Below, piece after piece: positions 36,068 to 45,162 of a stretch of 64,000 bases of DNA. The position numbers and the translations under genes were made by a program. The DNA lies in assembly GCA_017540175.1 (NCBI GenBank), contig JAFYBN010000054.1:44390-108389 (forward strand), written 5' to 3'. How positions within the stretch are numbered: the first letter of the stretch is position 1; each line of letters opens with the position of its first letter. Source of the stretch: Clostridia bacterium. GTDB lineage: Bacteria; Bacillota; Clostridia; Oscillospirales; CAG-272. Under the pieces are notes generated by a model. It was not told where the DNA came from. It saw only the letters and a program-made list of their open reading frames with translations, and did no database searches.

Positions 36068-38302
36068 GTGGCACAGAAAAAAAGCAAAATGAGTAAAAAG
36101 AGCCGCGAGAAGGCGATCTCGAAGGCTATGAGAACACACCGCGGGACGAAAAAAACCGCCCCGGCGAGGAGAAAACGCGCGGGAGGCCGCTCTGCGGAGA
36201 GCTCTGCCCGCGCCGCGGCTTCGGTCAGAAAACGCGCCCTTGTTCAAATCGGAGAGATCGAGGGCACGTTCCAGTACGGGGGCAGGGGATTCGGTTTCTG
36301 CGTCCCCGATGCCGGTCGGGGGCCCGATGTCAATCGGGGACCCGACGGCGGGGGCGAGGACGTCTTCATCCCGCCGCGCAAAACCGCCGGAGCAATGACC
36401 GGGGACCGGGTGCGCGTATCCGTCGGCCTCTCCCCCGCTGGAAAACGCCCGGAGGGCGAGGTGGTTTCCGTCGAGCCCGCGTGCCGCTCCGTCATCGGAG
36501 TCCTGCACGTCAGCGCCGGCGGCGCGTACATCACGCCGGACGCGAAGCGGTTCGCCATGAATTTTTCCGTTCCGTCGGACGAGCGGGGCCTGTGCGGCGC
36601 GCGGGACGGGTATAAAGTGGAGATCATGCCGGAGGACGGCGAATTCTTCCGCCGCGCGGCGCCCTTCTACGCCGGGGACGCGGAATGCGAGGCGCGCGCG
36701 AAGATCCGCACCGTCTTCGGCGACGGGATCTCAAAGGACGCGAACTATGCGGCCGTCCTCTTTTCCCACGGCATCCGCACGACCTTCCCGGAGGACGCGC
36801 TCGCCTGCGCCGACCGGGAGGCCGCGCAGCCCGTCGTGATTTCAGGCAGTCGCGTCGATCTGCGGTACCGGCTCCTTCTCACGATCGACGGCGCGGGCGC
36901 GAAGGACCTCGACGACGCGATCTCCCTCGAGCGCACCTCCGAAGGGCATTGGCTGCTCGGCGTACACATCGCGGACGTGTCCCACTATGTCCGTCCCGAT
37001 TCGCCGACCGAACAGGAGGCGAGGCTGCGCGGCACGAGCGTCTATTTCACGGACAAGGTCGTGCCCATGCTGCCCGAGTCCCTCTCGAACGGAGCGTGCT
37101 CCCTGAACGCGGGAACGGACAAATACGCCCTCACCGCAGAAATCACCCTCGATGCGGAGGGAAAGCGGATCGGCACGCGGATTTACAAATCCCTCGTGCG
37201 AAGCCGCGTGCGCGGGGTCTATACCGAAGTCAACGATCTCTTTGAAAACGGGGAGGCAAGCCCCTTCGCCGGGCGTTACCGGGACGTGCTGCCCATGCTC
37301 TCGGAGATGAAGGCCCTCTATCTGATCCTGAAAAAGCGCAGCGAGGACCGCGGCATGCTCGCGCTGGAGGACGCGGAGCCTGTGATCCTGCTCGACGACG
37401 GCGGAAATCCGGTCGAAATCGTGCGCGCCGAGCGGGGGGACGCGGAAAAGCTGATCGAACAGTTCATGCTCGAGGCGAACATGGCGGTGGCGGAGGTGCT
37501 CTCCTCCCTTTCCCTGCCCTGCCTGTACCGCGTACACGAAAAGCCGGACAAGGACAAGCTCGCCGCCTTCGCGCACTTCGTCAACTCCTTCGGTCTGAAG
37601 GCCTACGGACTCGGCAGCGGCGAAGGAGGGGAAAAGAAGGACCTCACCCCGCGCGTCATTCTCGAAAAGCTCGGCATGATCCTGGACGACGCCGAAGAGC
37701 GCGGGCTTGCGGCGCCTGTTTCCCACGCCATGCTCCGCTCCATGATGAAGGCGAAATACCAGAGCGCCGCCGCCCCGCATTTCGGGCTCGGTACGGATCT
37801 GACCTGTCATTTCACCTCCCCCATCCGGCGCTATCCCGACCTCTTCGTCCACTCCGTCATCACGGCGGTGCTCGAGCGGGAGAATCTGCCCTGCCTCACC
37901 GCTGAGACGGTTTTGCCTTTGCCGGACGGAAAGAAAGGCCCCGCAGCCGATTTTGCCGCCGCCGCGTACGACAGGGGTGTGCAGGCGTCGGACTGCGAGG
38001 TGCGCGCGCTCGAGGCGGAGCGGGACATTGAAGACCTCTACATGACGCTGTACATGGCGTCGCACATCGGCGAGAGCTTTTCCGCGCTCGTCTCATCCGT
38101 CGTGAAGAGCGGTCTCTTCGTCGAATGCGAAAATCTCGTCGAGGGCTTCGTGCCCGCTTCGGCGTTCCCCGGCTGCCGCATCGACGAGGAAAGCATGACG
38201 CTCGCGGTCGGGAAGGCGGTTTACCGCCCCGGCACGCCCATCGAGGTCCGGCTCGTCGAAGCCGACGTCGGAACGAGGCGGATTACGTTCGAGGTGGCGT
38301 GA
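36068..38302 (+). CDS. rnr: Ribonuclease R
   Basis: 744 residues with a GTG start, 7 nt after AAGGAG. A Lys/Arg-rich N-terminus (about 60 residues) precedes cold-shock-type domains (GRGFGFCVPD, then EDVFIPPRK). The catalytic RNB domain has TIDGAGAKDLDDAISLE, with the Asp cluster binding Mg2+, and HFTSPIRRYPDL. A C-terminal S1 domain follows (VVKSGLFVECENLVEGFVP). It degrades structured RNA 3' to 5', including defective mRNAs freed by trans-translation. In many Firmicutes smpB follows directly; here it does not. A glycine-rich loop (GRGPDVNRGPDGGGED) near residue 90 is unusual. Confidence 0.96.
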   Translation: MAQKKSKMSKKSREKAISKAMRTHRGTKKTAPARRKRAGGRSAESSARAAASVRKRALVQIGEIEGTFQYGGRGFGFCVPDAGRGPDVNRGPDGGGEDVFIPPRKTAGAMTGDRVRVSVGLSPAGKRPEGEVVSVEPACRSVIGVLHVSAGGAYITPDAKRFAMNFSVPSDERGLCGARDGYKVEIMPEDGEFFRRAAPFYAGDAECEARAKIRTVFGDGISKDANYAAVLFSHGIRTTFPEDALACADREAAQPVVISGSRVDLRYRLLLTIDGAGAKDLDDAISLERTSEGHWLLGVHIADVSHYVRPDSPTEQEARLRGTSVYFTDKVVPMLPESLSNGACSLNAGTDKYALTAEITLDAEGKRIGTRIYKSLVRSRVRGVYTEVNDLFENGEASPFAGRYRDVLPMLSEMKALYLILKKRSEDRGMLALEDAEPVILLDDGGNPVEIVRAERGDAEKLIEQFMLEANMAVAEVLSSLSLPCLYRVHEKPDKDKLAAFAHFVNSFGLKAYGLGSGEGGEKKDLTPRVILEKLGMILDDAEERGLAAPVSHAMLRSMMKAKYQSAAAPHFGLGTDLTCHFTSPIRRYPDLFVHSVITAVLERENLPCLTAETVLPLPDGKKGPAADFAAAAYDRGVQASDCEVRALEAERDIEDLYMTLYMASHIGESFSALVSSVVKSGLFVECENLVEGFVPASAFPGCRIDEESMTLAVGKAVYRPGTPIEVRLVEADVGTRRITFEVA

Positions 38303-38321
38303 GCCGCGGTCCGAAATATTT

Positions 38322-38359
38322 ACGCGTCCTGCCCGCTATGCGGCAGGACGCGTTGTTTT
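38322..38359 (+). terminator. Terminator after rnr
   Basis: Perfect 12-bp stem ACGCGTCCTGCC/GGCAGGACGCGT (38322-38333, 38342-38353) followed by TGTTTTCC. Confidence 0.85.
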
Positions 38360-38437
38360 CCCGCGCGAAACCGCCCGGGAGGCGTTCTTTTATATGTCCC
38401 AAGCATCAAATATTTGTGAATTCTCACCTTTTCCCAC

Positions 38438-38466
38438 TTGTATTCGGCGGGTTTGTCGTGTATAAT
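38438..38466 (+). promoter_or_regulatory. Predicted promoter of the VanY-type carboxypeptidase gene
   Basis: TTGTAT (38438-38443), 17 bp, TATAAT (38461-38466), 64 nt before the start. Confidence 0.7.
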
Positions 38467-38529
38467 TATGAATAGATTCATTTCGACAAAAATCCCGTGA
38501 TTTCACCGGGGAACGAGGGAGGTTCCGAC

Positions 38530-39957
38530 ATGAAATGCAATTTGCACGCATCCGCCTGGCTTGCGCTTCTGCTTGCCGCCGCGCTGCTGTTTACCGCGTG
38601 CGCCGAGAAAGGACCGGCCGACCCCGTCGGTTCCGGCGAATCCGATTCGGAGATCACCGACGTCGGGCAGACGGCTGACCCCGCGCAGGGTTCATCGGAC
38701 GAGCCCGGCACAACTGCCGATCCGCAGCCGGGCGGAGATGTCGATCCCCAGCCGGGCGTCGTGACCGATCCGCAGCCCGGCGGACAGACAGAAATCACCG
38801 AACCCGATCCCGGTCCCGGAACGGAGCCCGTCACCGATCCGCCGACGGAGCCCGCGGACGAACCCGCAGAGGAGCCCGTGACCGAGCCCGTCGATTTCGG
38901 CGACGGCACGCGCGTGGTTCAGGTGACGCTCGACAAATACACCGTCACCGTCGCGGTGGGTGAAAGCGACATGCCGTGGGTGACCATGCTCCCGACGACC
39001 GCGCCGGAAAAGGGCGAGATCTGGACCTCGGACAACACCGAGATCGCGACCGTGAATTCCTGGGGCAAGATCACCGGCGTCACCGAAGGCAAGTGCAAGG
39101 TCACGGTGCGCTCGAAGGACAATCCGGACGCGAAGGCCGTCGTGGACGTGGAGGTGGTTCCGAAGGAGCTCATCCACGTGACGGGGCTGACGCTCGATAA
39201 ATACGAAGTGACCGTTCAGGTGGGCCTCTCCGACATGCCGTGGGTGACGATGACGCCGGCAAACGCGGACGACAAATCTGAGATTTGGGAAAGCTCCAAC
39301 CCCTCCATCGCGTCGGTGGACAAGTACGGCCGCATCAAGGGACTCAACGTGGGCGTGTGCACGGTAACGGTGCAGTCCCACGACAATCCCCTTCTGACCG
39401 CGACCGTGAACGTCAAGGTCGTGGAAAAGCCGCGCGTCATGGAACCGACCTATATCGAAGGCATCCTCGTTGTGAACAAGACCTACGCTCTGCCCTCGAC
39501 CTATAATCCGGGCGTGGATCCCACCGCGCAGGCGGCGCTGGACGCCATGACCGCCGCCGCCGCGGAAGACGGGATCGAGCTCATCGTGAAATCCGGCTTC
39601 CGCTCCTACGATCTCCAGACGACGCTGTACAACAATTACGTCGGACGGGACGGACAGACCGAGGCGGACCGCTATTCCGCGCGCCCCGGGCACTCCGAGC
39701 ACCAGGCGGGGCTCGCGTTCGATCTGAACTCCTTCGAGCAGACCTTCGGCTCGACGCCGGAGGGCAAGTGGATCGCGGAGCACTGCTGGGAATTCGGCTT
39801 CATCCTCCGCTATCCCGCCGACAAGGAGGAGATCACCGGCTTCATGTACGAGCCGTGGCATGTGCGCTTCATCGGCAAGACCATTTCCCAGAAGATGAAG
39901 GAAAGCGGTCAGTGCTTGGAAGAATACCTCGGGATCACGTCTGCGTACGCGCAGTGA
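38530..39957 (+). CDS. D-alanyl-D-alanine carboxypeptidase (VanY/M15B) lipoprotein with two Ig-like domains
   Basis: 475 residues from the ATG at 38530 (GGAGG at 8 nt). Lipobox LFTAC, then a 90-residue Pro/Asp/Glu-rich linker. Two bacterial Ig-like (BIG2) domains follow: VQVTLDKYTVTVAVGESDMP and GLTLDKYEVTVQVGLSDMPW, each about 80 residues. The C-terminal M15B peptidase has SEHQAGLAFDLN and EPWHVRF, giving the His/Asp/His zinc site, and SGFRSYDLQ upstream. It trims terminal D-Ala from peptidoglycan stem peptides at the cell surface. The next gene starts 17 bp later, so they are probably co-transcribed. Confidence 0.94.
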   Translation: MKCNLHASAWLALLLAAALLFTACAEKGPADPVGSGESDSEITDVGQTADPAQGSSDEPGTTADPQPGGDVDPQPGVVTDPQPGGQTEITEPDPGPGTEPVTDPPTEPADEPAEEPVTEPVDFGDGTRVVQVTLDKYTVTVAVGESDMPWVTMLPTTAPEKGEIWTSDNTEIATVNSWGKITGVTEGKCKVTVRSKDNPDAKAVVDVEVVPKELIHVTGLTLDKYEVTVQVGLSDMPWVTMTPANADDKSEIWESSNPSIASVDKYGRIKGLNVGVCTVTVQSHDNPLLTATVNVKVVEKPRVMEPTYIEGILVVNKTYALPSTYNPGVDPTAQAALDAMTAAAAEDGIELIVKSGFRSYDLQTTLYNNYVGRDGQTEADRYSARPGHSEHQAGLAFDLNSFEQTFGSTPEGKWIAEHCWEFGFILRYPADKEEITGFMYEPWHVRFIGKTISQKMKESGQCLEEYLGITSAYAQ

Positions 39958-39974
39958 CATAAGGAGGGGGCTTT

Positions 39975-41450
39975 ATGACCGAACGCGCCAAACGAATTCT
40001 TGCCCTGGTGCTCGCCTTGATTCTGACAGCTTCGGTTTTAGTTTCCTGCGGCGAGAGCGCCGAAAACGCGGATCCCGCAGCCCCGTCCGGCGGAAACGCC
40101 CCCGCCTCACCCGCCGATCCCGGCTCCGCCGCGGGCGCAGAGGAACCTGAAACGGAAGAAGACCTGCTTGTCGACGGTCTGCCGGACACCGATTTTCAGG
40201 GTTACGCCTTCCGAGCGGCATACGGGAGCGACGACGTGAATTACAGCATCGCGGAGGACTACACGGGGACCCCGGTCGTCGACGCGGTCCGCGAATCGAC
40301 CCTCTACATCGAGGATCGCTTCAACATCACGGTCAAGCCGATCCTGTATGAAAACAGCCGAACGCCCTACACCTCCTCCATTCTCGCGGGGGACGACGCG
40401 TTCGACATCCAGTTCGCCGCCGACTGGGCGGCCTATCCGATGGCAAAGGAAGGCCTGTTCATCGATATGTTCACGGTGGAGCAGTTCGATTTCTCGAAGC
40501 CGTGGTGGCCGCAGATCATGCTCGACAACCTTTCCGTCTGCGGATCGATGTACTGTTCCTCGAATTATATCTCCTATATGGGGCTGGACTGGACCCGCGC
40601 GCTGTTCATCAACAAGGACTACGCCGCGCAGCTGAATCTCCCCCTGCCCTACGATACGGTCCGGGAGGGCGCGTGGACCCTTGACGCGATGATCTCCTAT
40701 GTGGAAGGCGCGTCCATGGACCTCAACGGCACAAGCGGGATCGACGCCGGCGACAGCTTCGGCTTCGTGACCGGAAGTCAGACCTGGTACTGCCTGCAGG
40801 AATCCGTCGACATCCCGGTTTACCGCAGGGACGCGGACAACGTGCCCTACCTCGACTTCGACTCCGAACGGATCGACACCTATGTCTCGAAAATGCGGGG
40901 ACTCATCGCGTCGGACGATTTCCGCGACGCGGGCGACTTCTTCGGCGTGAGCCTCTTCCTCCCCGGCCGCGCGCTGCTGTGCTACGGTCAGCTCGCCGAC
41001 GCCTTCGCCTCCTACCGGAACGCCGATTTCGCTTACGGTTTCCTGCCTGCGCCGAAGTTCGACGAAACGCAGAAGACCTACATCAGCTGCTGCACGGACC
41101 GTCCGTGGGCGATCCCCATCACGGTCGGCGACGAGCAGCTGGACCTCATCGGCACGGTCTGCGAAGCGCTGTCCTGCCGCAATTACCGCACCGTCCTCCC
41201 CGTCTACTTCGAATCGACCATGAAATCCCGCCTCGCGGACGCCCCGGACGACGCGGAAATGCTCCAGATCATCGCCGATACCCGCACGACCTCGTTCAGC
41301 TTCGCCTATGATCTGGAGTTCAGTAACATCCTCGGCGACCTCGGCAAAAGCTCCGAGGGCGTGGGCTCCTATTTTCAGAAGAGCTCGAAGCTCGCAACCA
41401 AGAAGCTCGAACAGCTTGTGAAGGCGTTCCAGAGGATAAAAAATAAGTAA
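39975..41450 (+). CDS. Extracellular solute-binding-type lipoprotein
   Basis: 491 residues, ATG with GGAGG. Lipobox VLVSC at about residue 24, an acidic low-complexity linker, and then a two-lobe solute-binding fold (VVDAVRESTLYIEDRFNITV, FDIQFAADWAAYPMAKEG, LFINKDYAAQLNLPL). These features resemble family 1 substrate-binding proteins of ABC importers for sugars. No permease or ATPase gene is nearby, so the partner is elsewhere or the protein is an orphan receptor. A family B element begins 2 nt after its stop codon. Confidence 0.8.
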   Translation: MTERAKRILALVLALILTASVLVSCGESAENADPAAPSGGNAPASPADPGSAAGAEEPETEEDLLVDGLPDTDFQGYAFRAAYGSDDVNYSIAEDYTGTPVVDAVRESTLYIEDRFNITVKPILYENSRTPYTSSILAGDDAFDIQFAADWAAYPMAKEGLFIDMFTVEQFDFSKPWWPQIMLDNLSVCGSMYCSSNYISYMGLDWTRALFINKDYAAQLNLPLPYDTVREGAWTLDAMISYVEGASMDLNGTSGIDAGDSFGFVTGSQTWYCLQESVDIPVYRRDADNVPYLDFDSERIDTYVSKMRGLIASDDFRDAGDFFGVSLFLPGRALLCYGQLADAFASYRNADFAYGFLPAPKFDETQKTYISCCTDRPWAIPITVGDEQLDLIGTVCEALSCRNYRTVLPVYFESTMKSRLADAPDDAEMLQIIADTRTTSFSFAYDLEFSNILGDLGKSSEGVGSYFQKSSKLATKKLEQLVKAFQRIKNK

Positions 41451-41452
41451 GA

Positions 41453-41511
41453 GAACGCGGCTTCTTTGAAAATGAAGCCCTGCACAGCGAGCTGTGCGGC
41501 AAGAAACTTCA
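41453..41511 (+). repeat. Family B structured element, copy 2
   Basis: GAACGC, stem GGCTTC/GAAGCC, second stem GCACAGC/GCTGTGC, tail GGCAAGAAACTTCAA. Two nt after the stop codon of the solute-binding gene, same orientation. Confidence 0.85.
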
Positions 41512-41544
41512 AAAAACGCGCAGTCATGACGACTGCGCGTTTTT
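41512..41544. terminator. Perfect bidirectional terminator between convergent genes
   Basis: AAAAACGCGCAGTC (41512-41525) and GACTGCGCGTTTTT (41531-41544), 14-bp stem with 5-nt loop. It is shared by the solute-binding gene (+) and rimO (-). Confidence 0.93.
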
Positions 41545-41604
41545 AAGTTCTTTGCCCACGATGCGAAGCATCGTCAGCTTTCATTTCAAGAAAGCCGCGT
41601 TCCC
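41540..41604 (-). repeat. Family B structured element, copy 3 (after rimO)
   Basis: Reading the minus strand: GAACGC, stem GGCTTTC..GAAAGCT, second stem ACGATGC/GCATCGT, tail GGGCAAAGAACTT. It follows rimO in sense orientation, back to back with copy 2. Confidence 0.85.
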
Positions 41605-41680
41605 CCGTGTCGGGCATAAAGCTCAGTCGAGCTTGAAAGCGAACAGACCCGACACCCGAGAATCTGCAAGCAGATTCTCG
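41605..41680. repeat. Nested inverted repeats 3' of rimO
   Basis: GTGTCGGG...CCCGACAC encloses AAGCTC/GAGCTT. It is followed by CGAGAATCTGC-AA-GCAGATTCTCG (41657-41680), a perfect 11-bp stem. Confidence 0.8.
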
Positions 41681-41699
41681 CCGAGTGAAGTTCTTCCCT

Positions 41700-43070
41700 T
41701 TATACATTCAGCACCGCTTCGCCGACGAGGTCGTAATCCATCGCCTCGGTGATGCGGACGTCGATCATTTCACCCTCCGCGATGCGGAGGTCTTTTCTTT
41801 TGGTCGTGAACCAGATCTTGCCGTCGATGTCGGCGGCCTCGGCGTAGCTGCGCCCGACGTGGGAATCCGCGACGGGGTCGTAACCTTCACACAGCACGCG
41901 CACGGTCTTGCCCACGCGGGAACGGTTATACGCCTCGCTCACAGGCAGCTGTGTCTGCATGAGGATGTCGTAGCGGTCCTGCTTTGTCTGCTCGTCGATC
42001 TGATCTTCGAAATCGTACGCCGGGGTGCCCTCCTCGCGGGAGTACGGGAACGCGCCGAAGCGCTCGAATTTCGCTTCCTTGACGAATTCGCACAGTTCGC
42101 GGAAATCCTCTTCCGTCTCGCCCGGGAAGCCCACGATCGCCGTCGTGCGGAGCACGATGCCCGGCACGGCGCGCAGGCGGGCTATGGCGTCCCGGATCAT
42201 GGCGGAGTCCCCGTGGCGGTTCATCCGTTTCAGCACGGGATCGGAAATGTGCTGGATCGGGATGTCGATATACTTCACGAGACGCGGGTTGTTTTTGAGC
42301 TCCTCGACCAGCTCGTCCGTGATCTTGTCCGGGTAGCAGTAGAGCAGGCGGATCCACGGGATGTTCGTCGCGTCGGTGATCCCGCGGATCAGCTCCGGCA
42401 GGGCGTATTTGCCGTACAGATCGATCCCGTACGCGGAGGTGTCCTGCGCGATGACGTTCAGCTCCTTGATCCCCATCGCGTCAAGCGCGGTCGCTTCCTC
42501 CACGATATCCTTCATGGTGCGGCTGCGCATCTTGCCGCGGATCGACGGGATGGCGCAGTAGGTACAGCGGTTCGAGCAGCCCTCGGCGATCTTGAGATAC
42601 GCCATGGCGTCGCCCGTCGTGATCACGCGCTCCCCGCCGAGCTCGGAGGTCTCCTTGTCGTCGAAGCAGGCGAATTTCTTCTTTTTGCCGCCTTTTTTCG
42701 CCGCCTGTTCGAGCACGACCTTCACCGCTTCGCCGATGCGGTGCACGCCCCCCACGCCGAGGACCGCGTCCGCCTCGGGGAGCTCCTTCAAAACCTCTTC
42801 CCGGTAGCGCTCCGCAAGACAGCCCGCGACGATGATCCCTTTTAAGCCCCGGTGCTTTTTCAGCCAGCCGAGGTCGAGGATGTTGTCGATGGATTCCTTT
42901 TTCGCGCTTTCGATGAACGCGCAGGTGTTCACGATCACGACGTCCGCCTCGGTCTCGTCCGGGGTGATCTCATACCCCTCGTCCACGAGATGCCTCAGCA
43001 TGATCTCCGTGTCGCACAGATTCTTTGAGCAGCCGAGCGAAATGAACCCGACCTTCGTTTTCTTTGCCAT
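41700..43070 (-). CDS. rimO: Ribosomal protein S12 methylthiotransferase
   Basis: 456 residues, full length. An N-terminal UPF0004 domain (SLGCSKNLCDTE, NTCAFIESAKKES, VAGCLAERY) holds one Fe-S cluster. The radical-SAM core has CSNRCTYCAIPSIRG (CxxxCxxC), and a C-terminal TRAM domain follows (GKTVRVLCEGYDPVADSHVG). CSKN and the overall pattern fit RimO, which methylthiolates an Asp of ribosomal protein S12, rather than the tRNA enzyme MiaB. A Lys-rich loop (KKGGKKKKF) near residue 130 is typical of clostridial members. Cytoplasmic, oxygen-sensitive. Confidence 0.95.
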   Translation of the reverse strand: MAKKTKVGFISLGCSKNLCDTEIMLRHLVDEGYEITPDETEADVVIVNTCAFIESAKKESIDNILDLGWLKKHRGLKGIIVAGCLAERYREEVLKELPEADAVLGVGGVHRIGEAVKVVLEQAAKKGGKKKKFACFDDKETSELGGERVITTGDAMAYLKIAEGCSNRCTYCAIPSIRGKMRSRTMKDIVEEATALDAMGIKELNVIAQDTSAYGIDLYGKYALPELIRGITDATNIPWIRLLYCYPDKITDELVEELKNNPRLVKYIDIPIQHISDPVLKRMNRHGDSAMIRDAIARLRAVPGIVLRTTAIVGFPGETEEDFRELCEFVKEAKFERFGAFPYSREEGTPAYDFEDQIDEQTKQDRYDILMQTQLPVSEAYNRSRVGKTVRVLCEGYDPVADSHVGRSYAEAADIDGKIWFTTKRKDLRIAEGEMIDVRITEAMDYDLVGEAVLNV

Positions 43071-43192
43071 ATATGCCTCTATCCTATCCGAAATGTGAAG
43101 CGCTCAGGGGTGGCCCGATCTCCGGGATTGCTGCGTGAAGTCCGGACACCGGAATCACGCGGCGACTTTGCAGTGTTTCAAATTTAATTGTC

Positions 43193-43381
43193 GTACTTTT
43201 TCTCCTTTATCAGAGGAGCCGGTTCAGCAAGCTGAACCCAAAAGTACCAAAAAGAGGAACTCTTATGAAGTCTTGGGTGTTTCGAGGTCGGAGAGTTCGC
43301 GCTCCGCGCGAATCTCGGGACCTCGGGTCAGGGCGTTGCTCACCCCACCACCTTTTGAAAAAGATGGACGAAAACTTTTGG
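43193..43381. repeat. Family A structured element, copy 1
   Basis: Outer stem GTACTTTT/AAAAGTAC (43193-43200, 43240-43247) enclosing CTCC..GAGG and GGTTCAGC-AA-GCTGAACC. Then AAGAG/CTCTT, CGAGGTC/GACCTCG around TTCGCGC/GCGCGAA, and CCACCTTTT/AAAAAGATGG. It ends 16 nt from the GH31 stop codon. Outer terminal repeats are not clear in this copy. The remaining 43071-43192 holds no gene. Confidence 0.93.
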
Positions 43382-43396
43382 GATTTTCAGCCCCTT

Positions 43397-45115
43397 TTAT
43401 TCTTTGATCTTGCGGTACACGGGGATGCCGTCGGTCTTGACGTGGATCTTTCCGTTTCCGACGCGCTCGCCGGTGAAATAGTCCTCCCACTGATCTTCGA
43501 CGGGGAGATAGACGTCTCTCTCGTCCCCCCTGCCCGCCGCGATGGGCGCGACCAGCAGCTCGTCGCAGAACAGGTACTCGTCGTCGATCCGATAGGTTTC
43601 AGGGTCGGAGGTGTAATCCATGACCAGCGCGCGGACGGGCGGCATGCCCGTGTCGCGGTAGCGGTCGAACGCGGCCTTGAGCATGGGGATCAGCTTTTCG
43701 CGCTCTCTGAGCAGCGCGCGCACCTCATTCTCGCATTCGTGGATGACCCACGGAATGCCGTCGTAGTTCCACGCGTTCACAAGGCACTGCACGGAGAAGA
43801 CCACCGCCTGCATGCGGCGGATGCACTCCTCCTTCGAGTGCGCGGAACGGAACTCCGGCGACCAGAGAAGCCCGGAAAAGCCCGCGTTCACGACGCCGCG
43901 GATGAAATCCCTGTGATCGTACAGATCGCTGTACAGAACGAAGGGATAGGGAGCCGCGAGCGAGCCCAGGGAGCGGATCTCGGAGAGCGTCGGCGTGCCG
44001 CCCAGCGCGCGCATGATCGTCTGCGCGTAAAGCGTGCCGAACAGGGAGTGGTACAGCTCGCCGTCCATCCCGGACGGGAAGCGGGACGCGAGCGGGAAGC
44101 TCCATCCGCCCGTGTTGTCACTCGAGTCGCATTCGTCGAGCTTGAAGCCGTCCACGCCCTTTGCGACGAGATTTGTCTTCATATAGTCGGAGAAGATCCG
44201 TCTTGCCTCCGGCGTCGCGAAGTCGGGCACGAGCCCGCCCCACACGAGCCAGTCCCCGGAATACGGGGCGATATCGTCGTGGAACGGCGCGTCCGGATGC
44301 GTGAAGGCGTGCTCCCACAAATTGACGTGGTAGCCCTTCTCCTTCATATAGGCGAGGAAGCCGTCGGGATCGGGATAGCGGTCGCTCCATTTATAGGTGC
44401 AGGAATAGGCGTGGGAGTGCCAGCCCGGCTCCAGTCCGATGATGGAGCAGGGGATGTCGTTCTCCCGGAAATAGTCCGCCGTCGCCTTGATTTTCTCACT
44501 GTCCCAGCCGGAATAGCAGCGGTAGAGCATTCCGAGGCCCCACTCCGGCACGTCCGGACCGCCGCCCGCGAGCCGGTTGTATTCCGAGACCATTTCGGAA
44601 ATCGTCTCGCCGGTGAAGACGTACACGTCGACCCCCTTCGCCGCCGGAATGCGGACGGTCATATAGGCGGAGGTCTCCGCGCGGACTGCGTAAAGCGCCT
44701 CTTCGGTATCGGCCGCGCCGCCCTCGGACACGCCCGCCTCGCCGCCGCTTGCCGGATTCTTCTGCCTGCCGCAGGAGAATTCCGCGTAGCGCGCAGTGTC
44801 AAAAAACATGGCGTAGCCCTTGTTCGTCGCGAAGAACGGAACGGGCGCGTGGGACTCTCCGTTCGCGGACACGGGGTCCGCGTTCACCGCCAGCTTTAAG
44901 GTCCTGCCGCGGTGATCGAACTGCTTGAGCTGGAGACCGAAGCCGAAAATGCGGCAGTCGTCCTCGATGGGAAATTCGAGCACGCAGCCCGCGTCCGTCT
45001 CCCGGAACGTGAAGCGTTCCTTCGGGAAATCGGACGGCGTCCCGCGGTAATCAAAGCGGGGACAGTACCGCGAGGGTACGTGCTCCTCGGGGGTGCCAAA
45101 CGTGTACCGGATCAT
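43397..45115 (-). CDS. Glycoside hydrolase family 31 (alpha-glucosidase/alpha-xylosidase type)
   Basis: 572 residues, ATG with AAGGAGG. The N-terminal beta-sandwich (FRETDAGCVLEFPIEDD, FGFGLQLKQFDHRG) is followed by the catalytic barrel. The nucleophile Asp is in GVDGFKLDECDS near residue 325, and GFSGLLWSPEFR carries a further substrate loop. The protein is shorter than most GH31 enzymes (650-800), with a reduced C-terminal region. It has no signal peptide, so it would act on imported oligosaccharides. A DUF445 gene lies 47 bp upstream on the same strand. Confidence 0.9.
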   Translation of the reverse strand: MIRYTFGTPEEHVPSRYCPRFDYRGTPSDFPKERFTFRETDAGCVLEFPIEDDCRIFGFGLQLKQFDHRGRTLKLAVNADPVSANGESHAPVPFFATNKGYAMFFDTARYAEFSCGRQKNPASGGEAGVSEGGAADTEEALYAVRAETSAYMTVRIPAAKGVDVYVFTGETISEMVSEYNRLAGGGPDVPEWGLGMLYRCYSGWDSEKIKATADYFRENDIPCSIIGLEPGWHSHAYSCTYKWSDRYPDPDGFLAYMKEKGYHVNLWEHAFTHPDAPFHDDIAPYSGDWLVWGGLVPDFATPEARRIFSDYMKTNLVAKGVDGFKLDECDSSDNTGGWSFPLASRFPSGMDGELYHSLFGTLYAQTIMRALGGTPTLSEIRSLGSLAAPYPFVLYSDLYDHRDFIRGVVNAGFSGLLWSPEFRSAHSKEECIRRMQAVVFSVQCLVNAWNYDGIPWVIHECENEVRALLREREKLIPMLKAAFDRYRDTGMPPVRALVMDYTSDPETYRIDDEYLFCDELLVAPIAAGRGDERDVYLPVEDQWEDYFTGERVGNGKIHVKTDGIPVYRKIKE

Positions 45116-45162
45116 AGTTCCTCCTTATTCCGCATGACGGTGATAATAATGTCGGATTGAAT

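Noticed and set aside
41700-43070. MiaB or MtaB instead of RimO
   Set aside because: The CSKN opening and overall pattern fit RimO; the tRNA enzymes usually read differently at this motif.
43261-43400. Short open frames through the family A elements (for example with RGRRVRAPRESRDLGSG)
   Set aside because: Their ends differ between copies and the conserved property is base pairing, not protein sequence.
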